A stretch of DNA of 64,000 nt from QHWT01 sp963755695. Its GTDB lineage: Bacteria > Acidobacteriota > Vicinamibacteria > Vicinamibacterales > 2-12-FULL-66-21. The notes beneath the pieces are model-generated. The model made no database searches. It was not told the DNA's origin and saw only the letters and a program-made list of their open reading frames with translations. The stretch is taken from assembly GCA_963755695.1 (NCBI GenBank), contig CAVWLB010000008.1:1426001-1490000 (forward strand), in the 5' to 3' direction. A program made the position numbers and the translations under genes. This document shows, piece after piece, positions 38,961 to 48,525 of the stretch. Position 1 is the stretch's first letter. Every line of letters begins with the position of its first letter.

Positions 38961-40892
38961 ACTCGACCCTTAAAAGCTTGCTGTTCTGGATGGTCCTGAT
39001 CGTCGTCGGGGTCCTCATCTGGAACTTCTCGACGACGTTCCAGCGCAGCGAAGCGGCCATGCCGTTCTCCACGTTCCTGGAACACGTACAGAATAAGGAA
39101 GTTGCCGCCGTCACGATCACCGGTAGCGAGATCAGCGGTGTTCTGAAGACATCAGTGGGCGGCGATGGCAGTACCGAAGTTCCGGACCTACGCGCCCACA
39201 CAGTATGAAGGGCTCGGCAACAAGCTGAGCGACAACGGCGTCGTGATCACCGCCAAACCGGAAACGACGAGCCCGTGGGCAACGCTGTTGTACTCCTGGG
39301 CACCCATCCTCCTGATGATCGGCTTCTGGCTCTTCATCATGCGGCAGATGCAGAGCGGTGGAAACAAGGCTCTGTCGTTTGGCAAGAGTCGGGCGAAGCT
39401 CTCGTCGAGCTCCCAGAAGAAGGTGACGTTCAAGGACGTCGCCGGCGTCGACGAAGCGAAGGAAGAGCTCCAGGAGATCATCGAGTTCCTGAAGGAACCG
39501 CAGAAGTTCCAGAAGCTGGGCGGCCGCATCCCCAAGGGCGTGCTGCTGATGGGGCCTCCTGGAACCGGCAAGACGCTGCTCGCCCGGGCGGTTGCCGGCG
39601 AAGCGAACGTGCCTTTCTTCTCGATCAGCGGATCCGATTTCGTCGAGATGTTCGTCGGTGTTGGCGCGTCGCGCGTTCGAGATCTCTTCGAACAGGGCAA
39701 GAAGAACGCCCCGTGCATCGTGTTCATCGACGAGATCGACGCGGTTGGCCGTCACCGTGGCGCCGGGCTTGGCGGCGGTCACGACGAGCGCGAGCAGACG
39801 CTCAATCAGCTGCTCGTCGAGATGGACGGCTTTGAATCGAACGAAGGCGTCATTCTCGTTGCCGCCACGAACCGTCCCGACGTTCTCGATCCGGCCCTTC
39901 TGCGTCCCGGACGCTTTGATCGCCGCATCGTCGTCAATCGACCCGACGTGAAGGGCCGCGAAGGGATTCTCGCCGTCCACACCAAGAAGATCCCGCTCGC
40001 CGACGATGTGAACATCCATGTGCTGGCTCGCGGCTCGTCCGGTTTCTCCGGCGCGGACCTCGCCAACCTGGTGAACGAGGCGGCGCTCAACGCCGCGCGT
40101 TACAACCAGAAGGTCGTGCGTATGCACGACTTCGAATTTGCGAAGGACAAGGTTTTGATGGGCACGGAGCGCCGATCGATGATCATCTCCGAGGAGGAGA
40201 AGAAGGTCACGGCGATCCATGAGGCGGGTCACGCGCTGCTGGCCGTCGTCCTGCCGCATGCGGATCCGATTCACAAGGTGACGATCATTCCGCGCGGCAT
40301 GGCGCTCGGCGTCACCATGCAATTGCCGGAAGGCGACAAGCACAACTACACCCGGGATTACCTGAACGATCAAATCGCCATTCTGCTGGGCGGCCGCCTC
40401 GCCGAGGAATTGACCAACGGCGGCATGACGACCGGTGCGGGCAACGACCTCGAGCGCTCGACGGAACTGGCCCGAAAGATGGTCTGCGAGTGGGGCATGA
40501 GCGACGCCATGGGTCCGCTCACCTTCGGCAAGAAGGAGGAGCAGATCTTCCTCGGCCGGGAGATCGCGCAGCACCAGGACTACAGCGAAGACACCGCCAT
40601 CCGGATCGATCACGAGATCAAGCGGTTCGTCACGAGCAACTACGAGCGAGCAAAGGAATTGATCGAACAGCACAAGCCGGCGCTGCTCCGGATCGCGGAG
40701 GAGCTGCTGTCGCGCGAAGTGCTCGATGCCGATCAGGTGCGGCGGATCATCGCCGGACACCCGCTCGAGGAGCCGAAGCCGGCCGCGGCGGCCGTCCCCG
40801 CAGCCGAGGATGGCACGCGCAAGACGGCGAAGGAGCGGCCGACCATCGTGCCGCCCATCCCGCCGCTGAACAAGCCGCTGCCGCAGGAATAA
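38957..40892 (+). CDS. ftsH: ATP-dependent zinc metalloprotease FtsH (one frameshift)
   Basis: About 644 aa from TTG 38957, with a strong GGAGG at 38946-38950 supporting this unusual start. TM1 (LLFWMVLIVVGVLIWNF), periplasmic domain, TM2 (LLYSWAPILLMIGFWLFIMR), AAA domain with GPPGTGKTLLARAVAGEA, VFIDEIDAVGRHRG and the SRH (ATNRPDVLDPALLRPGRFDR), then zinc HEAGH and the third ligand region near TGAGNDLERST. The frame changes within 39160-39180, in the periplasmic domain (from ISGVLKTSVGGDG to KFRTYAPTQYEG); a single surplus base explains it. An essential-type gene, so sequencing error is likely. Confidence 0.94.
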
Positions 40893-40982
40893 ACGGATTT
40901 GGTGATCTGGTAATTTGGTGAACAGGTGATTTGGCCTCCGGCCCAAATCACCTGTTCACTGAATCACCAGATCACCAGTTCG
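40893..40982. terminator. Repeat-built inverted repeat after ftsH
   Basis: ggtgatctggtaatttggtg and gaacaggtgatttggcc on one side pair with ggcccaaatcacctgttc and atcaccagatcaccag on the other. The arms are made of 7-9-nt GGTGATTT-type units. It could act as a bidirectional terminator or transcript-end stabiliser. Confidence 0.6.
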
Positions 40983-40983
40983 T

Positions 40984-41854
40984 ATGATTCGCCGCTGTTA
41001 TTCCATTCCGCTCCCTGGAAAACCCCAGCTGCAGCTTGGTGCCCGGACGCTCGTCATGGGCATTCTCAACGTCACCCCTGATTCGTTCGCCGACGGCGGA
41101 CAGCATTTCGACTTCGATCGAGCCGTCGCCGCAGGAATGAGGATGGTGGCGGAAGGGGCGGACATCATCGATGTCGGCGGGGAATCCACGCGGCCGGGTG
41201 CGGAACCGTTGCCTGAGGACGAAGAGCTGCGCCGCGTGCTTCCGGTCGTCGAGCGGCTGGCGGCCCAGACCGAGGCGCCGATCTCGATCGATACCTACAA
41301 AGCGAACGTCGCACGGGAGGCCGTGGCGCGTGGAGCGGTGATCATCAACGACGTCAGCGGCCTTCAGTACCGATCCCGCTCTCGGCACGGTCGCCTCGGA
41401 TACAGGCGCCGCGTTGATCCTGATGCACACACGCGGACGGTCCAGCGGTATGTACGAGCTGGCGGTGTATGACGATGTCGTGGGGGAGGTGACGAGGGAG
41501 CTCTCCTCGGCGATCGGCCGCGCGATCGATGCGGGCGTGTTACGCGACAAGATTGTCGTCGACCCGGGGTTTGGATTCGCGAAACGTGCGGAGCACAGCT
41601 ACGAGGTGCTCGCGCATCTCGACGCGCTCGCCGCGCTCGATCGGCCGATCCTGTCGGGCCCGTCGCGAAAGTCCTTTCTGAAAGCCGTGCTCGGCGAGCG
41701 TGAGCCCGGTCAGCGGGAGTGGGGAACCGCGGCCGCCGTGACCGCCAGCGTGCTCCTCGGCGTGCACATCGTGCGTGTGCACGGCGTGAAGGAGATGGTG
41801 GATGTCGTCCGCGTCGCGGACCGGATTCGCGAGGCCCACGGCCCGAGGGCTTAG
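40984..41854 (+). CDS. folP: Dihydropteroate synthase (one frameshift)
   Basis: About 289 aa. Folate pathway enzyme joining pterin pyrophosphate and p-aminobenzoate. MGILNVTPDSFADGGQHFD, VDGGESTRPGAEPLP-like segment (DVGGESTRPGAE), IDTYKANVAREAV, INDVSGLQY, VDPGFGFAKRAEHSYEVL and GPSRKSFLKAVLG are all seen. Reading tac-gat instead of taccgat at 41370 restores YDPALGTVASDTGAALILMH, so a single inserted C explains the break. Upstream of cdaA. Confidence 0.93.
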
Positions 41855-41879
41855 CAGACCCCGCGTACGATCTCTCTCT

Positions 41880-41904
41880 GTAGGGCGCCTCTTCAGAGGC
41901 CTCC
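41880..41904. repeat. Short palindromic intergenic element (GTAGGGCGCC type)
   Basis: gtagggcgcctcttcagagg contains a CCTCT-TC-AGAGG stem. The same GTAGGGCGCCTCTT core recurs at 56091, and a related GTAGGTCGGGTCTTTGGACC at 47634. Confidence 0.55.
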
Positions 41905-41931
41905 AACGCCGATGAGTTAAGCTACCGGCGG

Positions 41932-42738
41932 ATGCCGGACTACATCACGAATCTGTTGAGGCGCCCGCCGGTCGGCTGGTGGGACGTTCTCGACATCGCC
42001 ATCGTGTCGCTCCTGATCTACGAGTTCCTGAAGTTGATCAGGGGGACACGCGCCGTGCAGATGGCGCTCGGGTCGTTCTTGATCGTCGCGCTGTTCTACA
42101 TGTCCCGGCTGGCGCCGCTTCAGACACTGAACTGGCTGATTCGCAACGCGCTGGTCTACGTCGCCTTTGCGGCAATCGTGATTTTCCAGTCCGACATCCG
42201 CCGCGCGCTGGCGCACTTCGGCCAGGCGCCGTTCTTCCGATACCTGACGCGCCAGCAGGCCGCCGACGAAACGATTGAAGAAGTCGTGGTCGCGGCCACC
42301 ATGCTTGCACAGCAGCGAACGGGCGCGATCTTCGCAATCGAGCGGGAGATCGGCATGCGCAACTACATTGAAAGCGGCATTCCGCTCGATGCGATGCTGA
42401 CCTACGATCTGCTGGTGACGATTTTCAATCCGGGGTCGCCGCTCCATGACGGCGCCGTCATCCTGCAGGAAGGCCGGGTGGCAGCGGCCGCTTGCTTTCT
42501 TCCGCTGACCGTCAATCCGCGTCTCAGCCGCGACCTTGGAACGCGGCACCGCGCCGCCATCGGGCTGACGGAGGAAAGCGACGCCGCGGCGGTGATCGTG
42601 TCGGAAGAGACCGGCCAGATCGCGCTCGCCCTCGACGGAAACATCGAGCGGGCGCTGACGCCCGACGAGTTGCGCGAGCGGCTGCGCAGCCTCGTGCTGC
42701 TGCGGCGCGGCCGCGCCCAGGCCAGCTACGAGGTGTGA
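41932..42738 (+). CDS. cdaA: Diadenylate cyclase CdaA
   Basis: 268 aa membrane enzyme making c-di-AMP from two ATP. Three N-terminal TM helices (WDVLDIAIVSLLIYEFL, AVQMALGSFLIVALFY, LVYVAFAAIVIFQ), then DAC domain with the catalytic NPGSPLHDGAVIL (DGA) and GTRHRAAIGLTEESDA (RHR). Overlaps cdaR by one nt (TGATG), and the order cdaA-cdaR-glmM is the classical operon coupling c-di-AMP to peptidoglycan precursor supply. Confidence 0.96.
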   Translation: MPDYITNLLRRPPVGWWDVLDIAIVSLLIYEFLKLIRGTRAVQMALGSFLIVALFYMSRLAPLQTLNWLIRNALVYVAFAAIVIFQSDIRRALAHFGQAPFFRYLTRQQAADETIEEVVVAATMLAQQRTGAIFAIEREIGMRNYIESGIPLDAMLTYDLLVTIFNPGSPLHDGAVILQEGRVAAAACFLPLTVNPRLSRDLGTRHRAAIGLTEESDAAAVIVSEETGQIALALDGNIERALTPDELRERLRSLVLLRRGRAQASYEV

Positions 42739-43649
42739 TGGCCGTTCATCCGTTTCGACATCTCGGGCTCAAAGTGTTGGCGATCGCGCTCGCGAGCCTG
42801 CTGTGGTTCACCGTCGCGGGCGAACACGTGGTCGAGCGCAGCCTTCGTGTCCCGCTCGAATTCCGCAACATTCCCAACGACCTCGAGATCGTCGGCAATG
42901 CGCCGGACAACGTCGACGTGCGCGTGCGCGGATCGTCTGCGCTCTTGAGCCGGGTGCAAGCGGGAGAGATTGTTGCCGTCCTGGACCTGTCCACGGCGCG
43001 CACAGGATCACGCCTGTTTCACATCCGGTCCGACGAGGTGCGCGCGCCATTCGGGATTGAAGTCGCACAGGTGGTTCCGCCGACGATCTCGATCGAAGTG
43101 GAGAAGTCGGCGCAGCGAAAAGTGCCGGTCGTGCCGGCGACCCAGGGAGAACCGGCGCCAGGCTTCGTGGCCGGCCGCGTGTCGGCCGAGCCCGCGACCG
43201 TGGACATCGTCGGTCCCGATACGCGCGTCAGGCAAATAGCCGAGGCGACGACCGAGCCGGTCTCGATTGCCGGGGCACGGAGCCGCGTACGAGACGTGGT
43301 GACGGTTGGCGTCGCTGACTCTTCCGTCCGGCTGCTGCTGCCTCAGAGCGCGACGGTGATCGTAGAGGTGGCACCCGCGCCGGTCGAGCGTTCGGTGCCG
43401 GACGTGCCGGTACGATGGCGCAACCTCGGCACCGGCCTGCGCGCGCAGATCGCGCCGTCGCTGGTACGCGTGTCGGTGCGCGGCGGCCGCGATGCGCTGG
43501 CGTCGGTGCGCAACGACAGCGTCCAGTCGTTCGTGGACCTTGCCGGCCTTGGAACCGGCCGATACAATCTGCGGGTTCAAGTTGATCCGGCCGAAAGCTT
43601 TGGTGTCACCGCGGTCGACCCCGCCGTGGTATCAGTGACAATCAGGTGA
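42738..43649 (+). CDS. cdaR: CdaA regulatory protein CdaR (YbbR domains)
   Basis: 303 aa. One N-terminal TM helix (LGLKVLAIALASLLWFTVAG) and at least three YbbR repeats outside the membrane (RSLRVPLEFRNIPNDLEI, RKVPVVPATQGEPAPGF, RSVPDVPVRWRNLGTGLRA). Known to modulate CdaA. Start ATG 42738 overlaps cdaA; stop overlaps the glmM start at 43647-43651. Confidence 0.92.
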   Translation: MAVHPFRHLGLKVLAIALASLLWFTVAGEHVVERSLRVPLEFRNIPNDLEIVGNAPDNVDVRVRGSSALLSRVQAGEIVAVLDLSTARTGSRLFHIRSDEVRAPFGIEVAQVVPPTISIEVEKSAQRKVPVVPATQGEPAPGFVAGRVSAEPATVDIVGPDTRVRQIAEATTEPVSIAGARSRVRDVVTVGVADSSVRLLLPQSATVIVEVAPAPVERSVPDVPVRWRNLGTGLRAQIAPSLVRVSVRGGRDALASVRNDSVQSFVDLAGLGTGRYNLRVQVDPAESFGVTAVDPAVVSVTIR

Positions 43650-45010
43650 TGGCGCAGACCAGGCTGTTTGGAACTGACGGCGTGCGAGGGACCGCCGGCC
43701 AGTATCCGCTCGATCATGAAACCGTTGCCCGCCTCGGCGCCGCTCTCGTCCGCGCCATGCGAGGCTCGTCCGCGGCAGTTCATTCACCGCGCGCCTTGCG
43801 ATTTCTCGTCGGCCGGGACCCGCGTGAATCCGGAGAATGGATCGAGCGCGAGCTTGGACGCGGCGTCCACTCCGAAGGCGCGGCGATTACCAGCGCCGGC
43901 GTGATTCCAACCCCGGCCATCGCGTACGTGACGCGGGCGATGGGCTTCGACGCGGGGCTGGTCATCTCCGCGTCTCACAATCCCTTCCAGGACAACGGCA
44001 TCAAGGTGTTCTCGGGACGCGGCGAGAAGTTCACCGAGGAGCTCGAGCGCCGGGTCGAGGACATCATCGCCGACTCGTCGTGGCAGGTGCTTCCGCTGGG
44101 CCTTGCGCCGGTGGAACGCACCGATGTGATCGATGCGTTTAGCGCGCACGCGCGCCTCGCGTTTCCGAATCCCGAGCGGCTCGGCCGATTCAAGCTCGCG
44201 CTCGACACGGCAAATGGCGCGACGACCACGGTGGCGCCGCGGCTGTTTCGAGAGCTCGGCTACGACGTCACGGTGATCGGCGATTCGCCGGACGGACGGA
44301 ATATCAACCTCGATTGCGGGTCGACCCACCCCGAGCGTCTGGCCTCGCTGGTCCGCGGCGGCAACTTCCGGATGGGGGTGGCTTTCGACGGAGACGGCGA
44401 TCGCGCCATCTTCATCGACCATGCCGGCCAGATCGTCGACGGCGACGCGGTGATGCTGCTATCGGCGCGCCACATGAAGGCACAAAATCGACTGAACGGG
44501 AACGCGGTCGTGGCCACCGTCATGAGCAACATCGGCCTCGAGATTGCGCTGCGCGAAAGCGGAATCGACCTGGTGCGGTGTCCCGTGGGCGACAAGTACG
44601 TCATGGAGGAAATGCTGAAGCGGAACATTTCCATCGGCGGTGAACAATCGGGGCATGTGATTCTTTCGGAGCACCTGTTCACCGGCGATGGTATTGCGAC
44701 CGCGCTCAGCGTCATGCGGGTGATGGCGGATACCGGACGCGAGCTGGCCGATCTCGCGTCGCAGCTCGTGACGTATCCGCAGGTCCTCATCAACGTTCCC
44801 GTCCGCGAGAAGAAGGAATTGCGCGCCGTTCCCGCGATCGCCGATGCCATGGATCGTGTCGAGCAGCGGCTCGCCGGCCAGGGTCGGCTGCTCGTGCGCT
44901 ATTCGGGTACGGAGCCGCTGCTGCGGGTGATGATTGAAGGGCGCGACCAGCAGGAAATCCAGGGCTGGGCGCGCGAGATTGCCGACAGCGTGAAGCAGCA
45001 CCTGGGTTGA
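43649..45010 (+). CDS. glmM: Phosphoglucosamine mutase
   Basis: 453 aa. Interconverts glucosamine 6- and 1-phosphate for UDP-GlcNAc synthesis. LFGTDGVRGTAGQYPLD at the start, phosphoserine loop LVISASHNPFQDNGIKVF, metal loop VAFDGDGDRAIFID, sugar loop GGEQSGHVILSEH, phosphate loop VRYSGTEPLLRVMIEG. ATG 43649 preferred over GTG 43646. Translationally coupled to cdaR. Confidence 0.96.
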   Translation: MAQTRLFGTDGVRGTAGQYPLDHETVARLGAALVRAMRGSSAAVHSPRALRFLVGRDPRESGEWIERELGRGVHSEGAAITSAGVIPTPAIAYVTRAMGFDAGLVISASHNPFQDNGIKVFSGRGEKFTEELERRVEDIIADSSWQVLPLGLAPVERTDVIDAFSAHARLAFPNPERLGRFKLALDTANGATTTVAPRLFRELGYDVTVIGDSPDGRNINLDCGSTHPERLASLVRGGNFRMGVAFDGDGDRAIFIDHAGQIVDGDAVMLLSARHMKAQNRLNGNAVVATVMSNIGLEIALRESGIDLVRCPVGDKYVMEEMLKRNISIGGEQSGHVILSEHLFTGDGIATALSVMRVMADTGRELADLASQLVTYPQVLINVPVREKKELRAVPAIADAMDRVEQRLAGQGRLLVRYSGTEPLLRVMIEGRDQQEIQGWAREIADSVKQHLG

Positions 45011-45012
45011 GC

Positions 45013-45759
45013 ATGGCTGGCGGCCCTCGCCTGAGCGTCAACGTCAACAAGGTTGCCACGCTGCGCAACTCCCGCGGCGGCGCCCTGCCGTCGGTGGTCG
45101 ACGCCGTTCGCGTCTGCGTGAACGCCGGCGCCAGGGGCATTACCGTCCATCCGCGCGCCGACGAGCGGCACATCAAGGCCATCGACGTCGAGGCCATCGC
45201 GTCGTTCCTGGCGCCAAAACGCCAGGAGATCGAGTTCAACATCGAGGGGGACCCGCGGCCCGATCTCGTCGACATGGTCCGCAAGGTGCGACCGCATCAA
45301 TGCACGCTGGTGCCGGTGCGTCCCGGTGAAATCACGAGCCAGGCCGGGTGGCCGCCGGACACGCCGGTGAGCGAGCTGGGGGCTCTGGTCGCGGAGCTCC
45401 AGGCTCGCGGGATCCGGGTCAGCATGTTCATCGATCCGGACGCGGCTGGCGTGAAGTGGGCAGCATCGCTCGGGGCTCAGCGCATCGAGCTGTACACGGA
45501 GCCATTCGCACACGCGTTCAAGGAGAGCGAAGCGGCGGCTGATCGCAGTTTCCGCCGCTACATCGAAGCGGCCAACCTCGCGCACGCGCTCGGCCTCGGC
45601 ATCAACGCCGGGCACGATCTCGATCTCGACAACCTGGTCCTGTTCCGTATGCTGCCGCACCTCGACGAAGTGTCGATCGGCCATGCGCTCATCAGCCGCG
45701 CGCTCTATGTCGGTCTCGATCGCGCGGTGCGGGATTACCTCGCGGCGTGCTCGGGGTAA
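45013..45759 (+). CDS. pdxJ: Pyridoxine 5'-phosphate synthase
   Basis: 248 aa TIM barrel condensing 3-amino-2-oxopropyl phosphate and deoxyxylulose 5-phosphate. LSVNVNKVATLRNSRGG, GARGITVHPRADERHI, EFNIEGDPRPDLVDMV, CTLVPVRPGEITSQAGW, GLGINAGHDLDLDNL, EVSIGHALISRALYVGL are all typical. ATG 45013 is 2 nt after the glmM stop. Confidence 0.95.
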   Translation: MAGGPRLSVNVNKVATLRNSRGGALPSVVDAVRVCVNAGARGITVHPRADERHIKAIDVEAIASFLAPKRQEIEFNIEGDPRPDLVDMVRKVRPHQCTLVPVRPGEITSQAGWPPDTPVSELGALVAELQARGIRVSMFIDPDAAGVKWAASLGAQRIELYTEPFAHAFKESEAAADRSFRRYIEAANLAHALGLGINAGHDLDLDNLVLFRMLPHLDEVSIGHALISRALYVGLDRAVRDYLAACSG

Positions 45760-45773
45760 TCGGCGCCGCACAC

Positions 45774-45779
45774 TATAAT
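45774..45779 (+). promoter_or_regulatory. -10 box directly before TPR gene
   Basis: Perfect TATAAT ending 7 nt before GTG 45787, with no Shine-Dalgarno between; a leaderless transcript is likely. Confidence 0.5.
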
Positions 45780-45786
45780 TGGACCA

Positions 45787-46410
45787 GTGTCCAAAGACGC
45801 CATTGCGATCGGAATGGCGGGCGTGTTCTTCGGGTTGCTGGTCGGCTGGATTATCGGAAGCCAGCAGGCGACCGGCGTCGCGCCGCCGCCTGCTGCAGCT
45901 GCGCAAGCGACCCCCGGGTCGACGTCCGCGAGCTCGCAGCAGCAGACCCCACAGCCGGTCGACGAATCGCGCGCGTCGGCAATGAAGTCGCAGGCCGAGC
46001 AGAACCCCAACGACGCGGTCATCCGTGTTCAGCTCGGGAACCTGTACTTCGACGCGGAACGGCTGCCGGAGGCCGCCCAGTGGTATGAGGCGGCGCTGAA
46101 GATCAACTCGAAGGACGTCAACGCCAGCACCGATCTCGGGATCGTCTACTACTACATGAATCAGCCGGATCGCGCGCTGGCACAATTCGATCGCTCGCTG
46201 ACCATCGACTCGACTCACGCCAAGACACTGCTCAACCAGGGGATCGTGCGCGCCTTCGGCAAGCAGGACCTCAAAGGGGCGTCAGCGTCGTGGGAGAAGG
46301 TTCTTCAGGTCGCGCCCAACTCCGAGGAGGCGCGCGCGGCCAAGCAGGCCCTGGACGGCGTGCGCGCCGCGCACCAGAACCTGGACTCCGGCAGCGGCAC
46401 CGGACGGTGA
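45787..46410 (+). CDS. Membrane-anchored TPR protein
   Basis: 207 aa from GTG 45787. N-terminal TM helix (AIGMAGVFFGLLVGWIIGSQ), Pro/Ala/Gln-rich linker, then about three TPR units (NDAVIRVQLGNLYFDAERLP, DVNASTDLGIVYYYMNQPDR, STHAKTLLNQGIVRAFGKQD). Probably an envelope scaffold facing the periplasm. It is followed one base later by the YHS-like gene. Confidence 0.8.
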   Translation: MSKDAIAIGMAGVFFGLLVGWIIGSQQATGVAPPPAAAAQATPGSTSASSQQQTPQPVDESRASAMKSQAEQNPNDAVIRVQLGNLYFDAERLPEAAQWYEAALKINSKDVNASTDLGIVYYYMNQPDRALAQFDRSLTIDSTHAKTLLNQGIVRAFGKQDLKGASASWEKVLQVAPNSEEARAAKQALDGVRAAHQNLDSGSGTGR

Positions 46411-46411
46411 C

Positions 46412-46660
46412 ATGGTTCGACTGATCATCTTCCTGTTGCTCGTCTTTTTCATCGCGCGCGCGGTGTGGCGCCTGGTACACGGCATCGCCGAAGGCATGGG
46501 CGCACCGCGCAACCCGCAGTCTCCTTCCGCTGTCCCGCTGGTGCGCGATCCCGTCTGCGGCACCTACGTCGTACCATCGCGCGCGTTGACTTCCGGCTCC
46601 GGCGACGAGCTCAGATTCTTCTGTTCGGAACGCTGCCGCCAGGCGTGGGCGAAGCGGTGA
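46412..46660 (+). CDS. Small membrane protein with YHS-like metal site
   Basis: 82 aa. One N-terminal TM helix (LIIFLLLVFFIARAVW), then DPVCGTYVVPSRAL and FFCSERCRQAWAK, i.e. a YHS/TRASH-like Cys pattern that could bind a metal ion. It lies between the TPR gene and the aldolase with gaps of 1 and 7 nt, so co-transcription is likely. Role unknown. Confidence 0.72.
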   Translation: MVRLIIFLLLVFFIARAVWRLVHGIAEGMGAPRNPQSPSAVPLVRDPVCGTYVVPSRALTSGSGDELRFFCSERCRQAWAKR

Positions 46661-46667
46661 CGCCGCG

Positions 46668-47519
46668 ATGACCGCTGCCGAGGAAATCAAGCTGCGCCAG
46701 GACATCGTGGAAGTCGGACGGCGCATGTACGCGCGCGGCTACACGGCATCGAACGACGGCAACATCAGCGTGCGCCTCGATGTCGGCCGGCTGCTGATGA
46801 CCCCGGCCAGCGTCTGCAAAGGATTCATGAACCCGCAGATGATGTGCATTACCGATCTCGAGGGAAAGAAGCTCGAAGGCGATCGGAATCCCTCGTCGGA
46901 GATGCAGATGCACCTCGAGGTCTACCGGCAGCGGCCGGATGTGAACGCGGTCGTGCATGCGCATCCGCCGACTGCAACCGGGTTCGCGGTCGCCGGTATT
47001 GCGCTCGATCGCGCGGTCCTTGCCGAGGTGATTACCACGCTGGGGAGCGTGCCGATTGCCGACTACGCCACCCCTTCGACGAAGGAACTGCCGGAAGCCG
47101 TCCGGCGCTACATCAGAGCGCACGACGGCATGCTGCTCGCCAACCACGGCGCGCTGACGGTTGGGACCGACCTCTTCTCCGCCTACTACAAGATGGAAAC
47201 CATCGAGCACTTCGCAAAGATCAGCTTCGTGGCGCGAATGCTCGGGGGAGAACGGCTGCTGTCGCGTCAGGAGGTCGAGCGGCTGCAGGGGCTGCGCGGC
47301 CGTTACGGCATTGCGGCTCCCGCACCGATCTGCCCGGATCCCGACGTGCCGCTGACCGCCGAACAGGTCGCGTGCCAGACGGTGTTTGCACCCGAAGGCG
47401 ACGGCGAGCGGTTAATTCCCGAATTCCGGTCCGACAGGATAGGTCCGGACAGTGAAATTCGGCTAACATACCGCGAACTGACTCAGTTGATCGAGGCAGC
47501 CGTTCGTCAACTCAAGTAA
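46668..47519 (+). CDS. Class II aldolase (fuculose/rhamnulose-phosphate type) of microcompartment locus
   Basis: 283 aa. Zinc-dependent AraD/FucA fold: ASNDGNISVRLDVGRLLMTP, PSSEMQMHLEVYRQRPDVN, VVHAHPPTATGFAVAG (two His ligands), MLLANHGALTVGTDLFSAYY (third His). Members next to BMC genes split fuculose- or rhamnulose-1-phosphate into dihydroxyacetone phosphate and lactaldehyde, which shells can confine. A C-terminal extension (from about residue 215) with CPDPDVPL and AVRQL could target the shell; that is a guess. Upstream of the shell genes in the same direction. Confidence 0.82.
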   Translation: MTAAEEIKLRQDIVEVGRRMYARGYTASNDGNISVRLDVGRLLMTPASVCKGFMNPQMMCITDLEGKKLEGDRNPSSEMQMHLEVYRQRPDVNAVVHAHPPTATGFAVAGIALDRAVLAEVITTLGSVPIADYATPSTKELPEAVRRYIRAHDGMLLANHGALTVGTDLFSAYYKMETIEHFAKISFVARMLGGERLLSRQEVERLQGLRGRYGIAAPAPICPDPDVPLTAEQVACQTVFAPEGDGERLIPEFRSDRIGPDSEIRLTYRELTQLIEAAVRQLK

Positions 47520-47524
47520 CGGCT

Positions 47525-47660
47525 GCCGGCGTGGTTACAGTTGGCAGTTGCCCGTAACCAGTTGCCGGTCGGATGATGACTTGCGGGAAACCGGAAACCG
47601 ACAACTGAAAACGGAAAACTGCAAACTGATACGGTAGGTCGGGTCTTTGGACCCGGCAGC
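47525..47660. repeat. Heptad intergenic repeat plus hairpin before BMC genes
   Basis: Units gaaaccg gaaaccg acaactg aaaacgg aaaactg caaactg (47586-47629) have period seven; the opposite sense (acagttggcagttgcccgta) lies at 47536-47555. A hairpin of the GTAGG type follows (47634-47656), then GAAGGAG before the BMC-H start region. Confidence 0.65.
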
Positions 47661-47673
47661 GAAGGAGCACTAA

Positions 47674-47967
47674 ATGGGTGAGGCGCTCGGGATGGTCGAG
47701 ACCAAGGGACTGGTCGCGATGATTGAGGCGGCCGACGCCATGGTCAAAGCCGCCAAAGTGACCCTGGTCGGTTGGGAGAAAATCGGCGCGGGCTACGTGA
47801 CCGCGATTGTTCGAGGCGATGTCGCTGCGGTGAAGGCTGCGACCGACGCCGGCGCCGCCGCCGCGCGCCGCGTGGGAGAGCTGGTTTCGGTTCACGTCAT
47901 TCCACGTCCGCACGCCAACCTCGAGGACACGCTGCCGATCGGAAAGGCAACAGCCAGCACCAAGTGA
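47674..47967 (+). CDS. BMC-H shell protein
   Basis: 97 aa single-domain Pfam00936 hexamer: ALGMVETKGLVAMIEAADAM, AKVTLVGWEKIGAGYVTAIV, RGDVAAVKAATDAGAAAARR, LVSVHVIPRPHANLE. Forms the facets of a bacterial microcompartment. The only hexamer gene in the window. GAAGGAG lies upstream of ATG 47674. Confidence 0.95.
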   Translation: MGEALGMVETKGLVAMIEAADAMVKAAKVTLVGWEKIGAGYVTAIVRGDVAAVKAATDAGAAAARRVGELVSVHVIPRPHANLEDTLPIGKATASTK

Positions 47968-47968
47968 A

Positions 47969-48238
47969 ATGATCCTCGCGAGAGTTGTGGGTACCGTCGT
48001 GGCCACCCGGAAAGACGAGCGGCTGGTGAGCAACAAGCTGCTCGTTGCCCGGCCGATCGATCCCAGCGGCAAGGCCGACGGCAACTATCTGGTCGCCGTC
48101 GATACCGTCGCCGCGGGATTCGGCGAGACCGTGTTGATCGTCAGCGGCAGTTCGGCGCGGATGGCCTCGGGCATGAAAGACTGCCCGGTCGATGCGGCGA
48201 TCGTGGGCATCGTCGACTCCATCGAAGTGAAGGACTGA
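47969..48238 (+). CDS. BMC-P (EutN/CcmL) pentameric vertex protein 1
   Basis: 89 aa. LARVVGTVVATRKDERLVSN, KLLVARPIDPSG, VAVDTVAAGFGETVLIVSGS, VDAAIVGIVDSIEV: the EutN/CcmL fold. Caps shell vertices. Starts one nt after the BMC-H stop. Confidence 0.94.
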   Translation: MILARVVGTVVATRKDERLVSNKLLVARPIDPSGKADGNYLVAVDTVAAGFGETVLIVSGSSARMASGMKDCPVDAAIVGIVDSIEVKD

Positions 48239-48240
48239 CC

Positions 48241-48507
48241 GTGCAGCTCGCACGCGTGCTCGGCGAGGTCGTGGCGACGATGAAGGACGCGAACCTCACG
48301 GGGTTGAAGCTGCTCGTCCTGCAGCCGCTGTCGGCGACGGGCGAGGCCGCCGGACGCACCCTCGTCGCCCTCGACTCGGTCGGCGCTGGCGTCGGCGAAG
48401 ATGTCTTTTTCGTTCGCGGCCGTGAGGCCGCGTTTCCTTTCTATCCCGCCGAACCGCCGACCGACGCCTGCATCGTTGGGATTGTCGACCATTGGAACGT
48501 GGTGTAG
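48241..48507 (+). CDS. BMC-P pentameric vertex protein 2
   Basis: 88 aa from GTG 48241. LARVLGEVVATMKDANLTGL, ALDSVGAGVGEDVFFVRGRE, DACIVGIVDHWNVV. Differs from its neighbours in the pore loop (PFYPAEPP), so it is a distinct vertex type. Confidence 0.93.
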   Translation: MQLARVLGEVVATMKDANLTGLKLLVLQPLSATGEAAGRTLVALDSVGAGVGEDVFFVRGREAAFPFYPAEPPTDACIVGIVDHWNVV

Positions 48508-48525
48508 GGACACCGCCAAGCAGCC

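Noticed and set aside
39160..39180. Programmed frameshift in ftsH
   Set aside because: No slippery heptamer or structure is evident, and similar single-base shifts occur in unrelated genes of this window.
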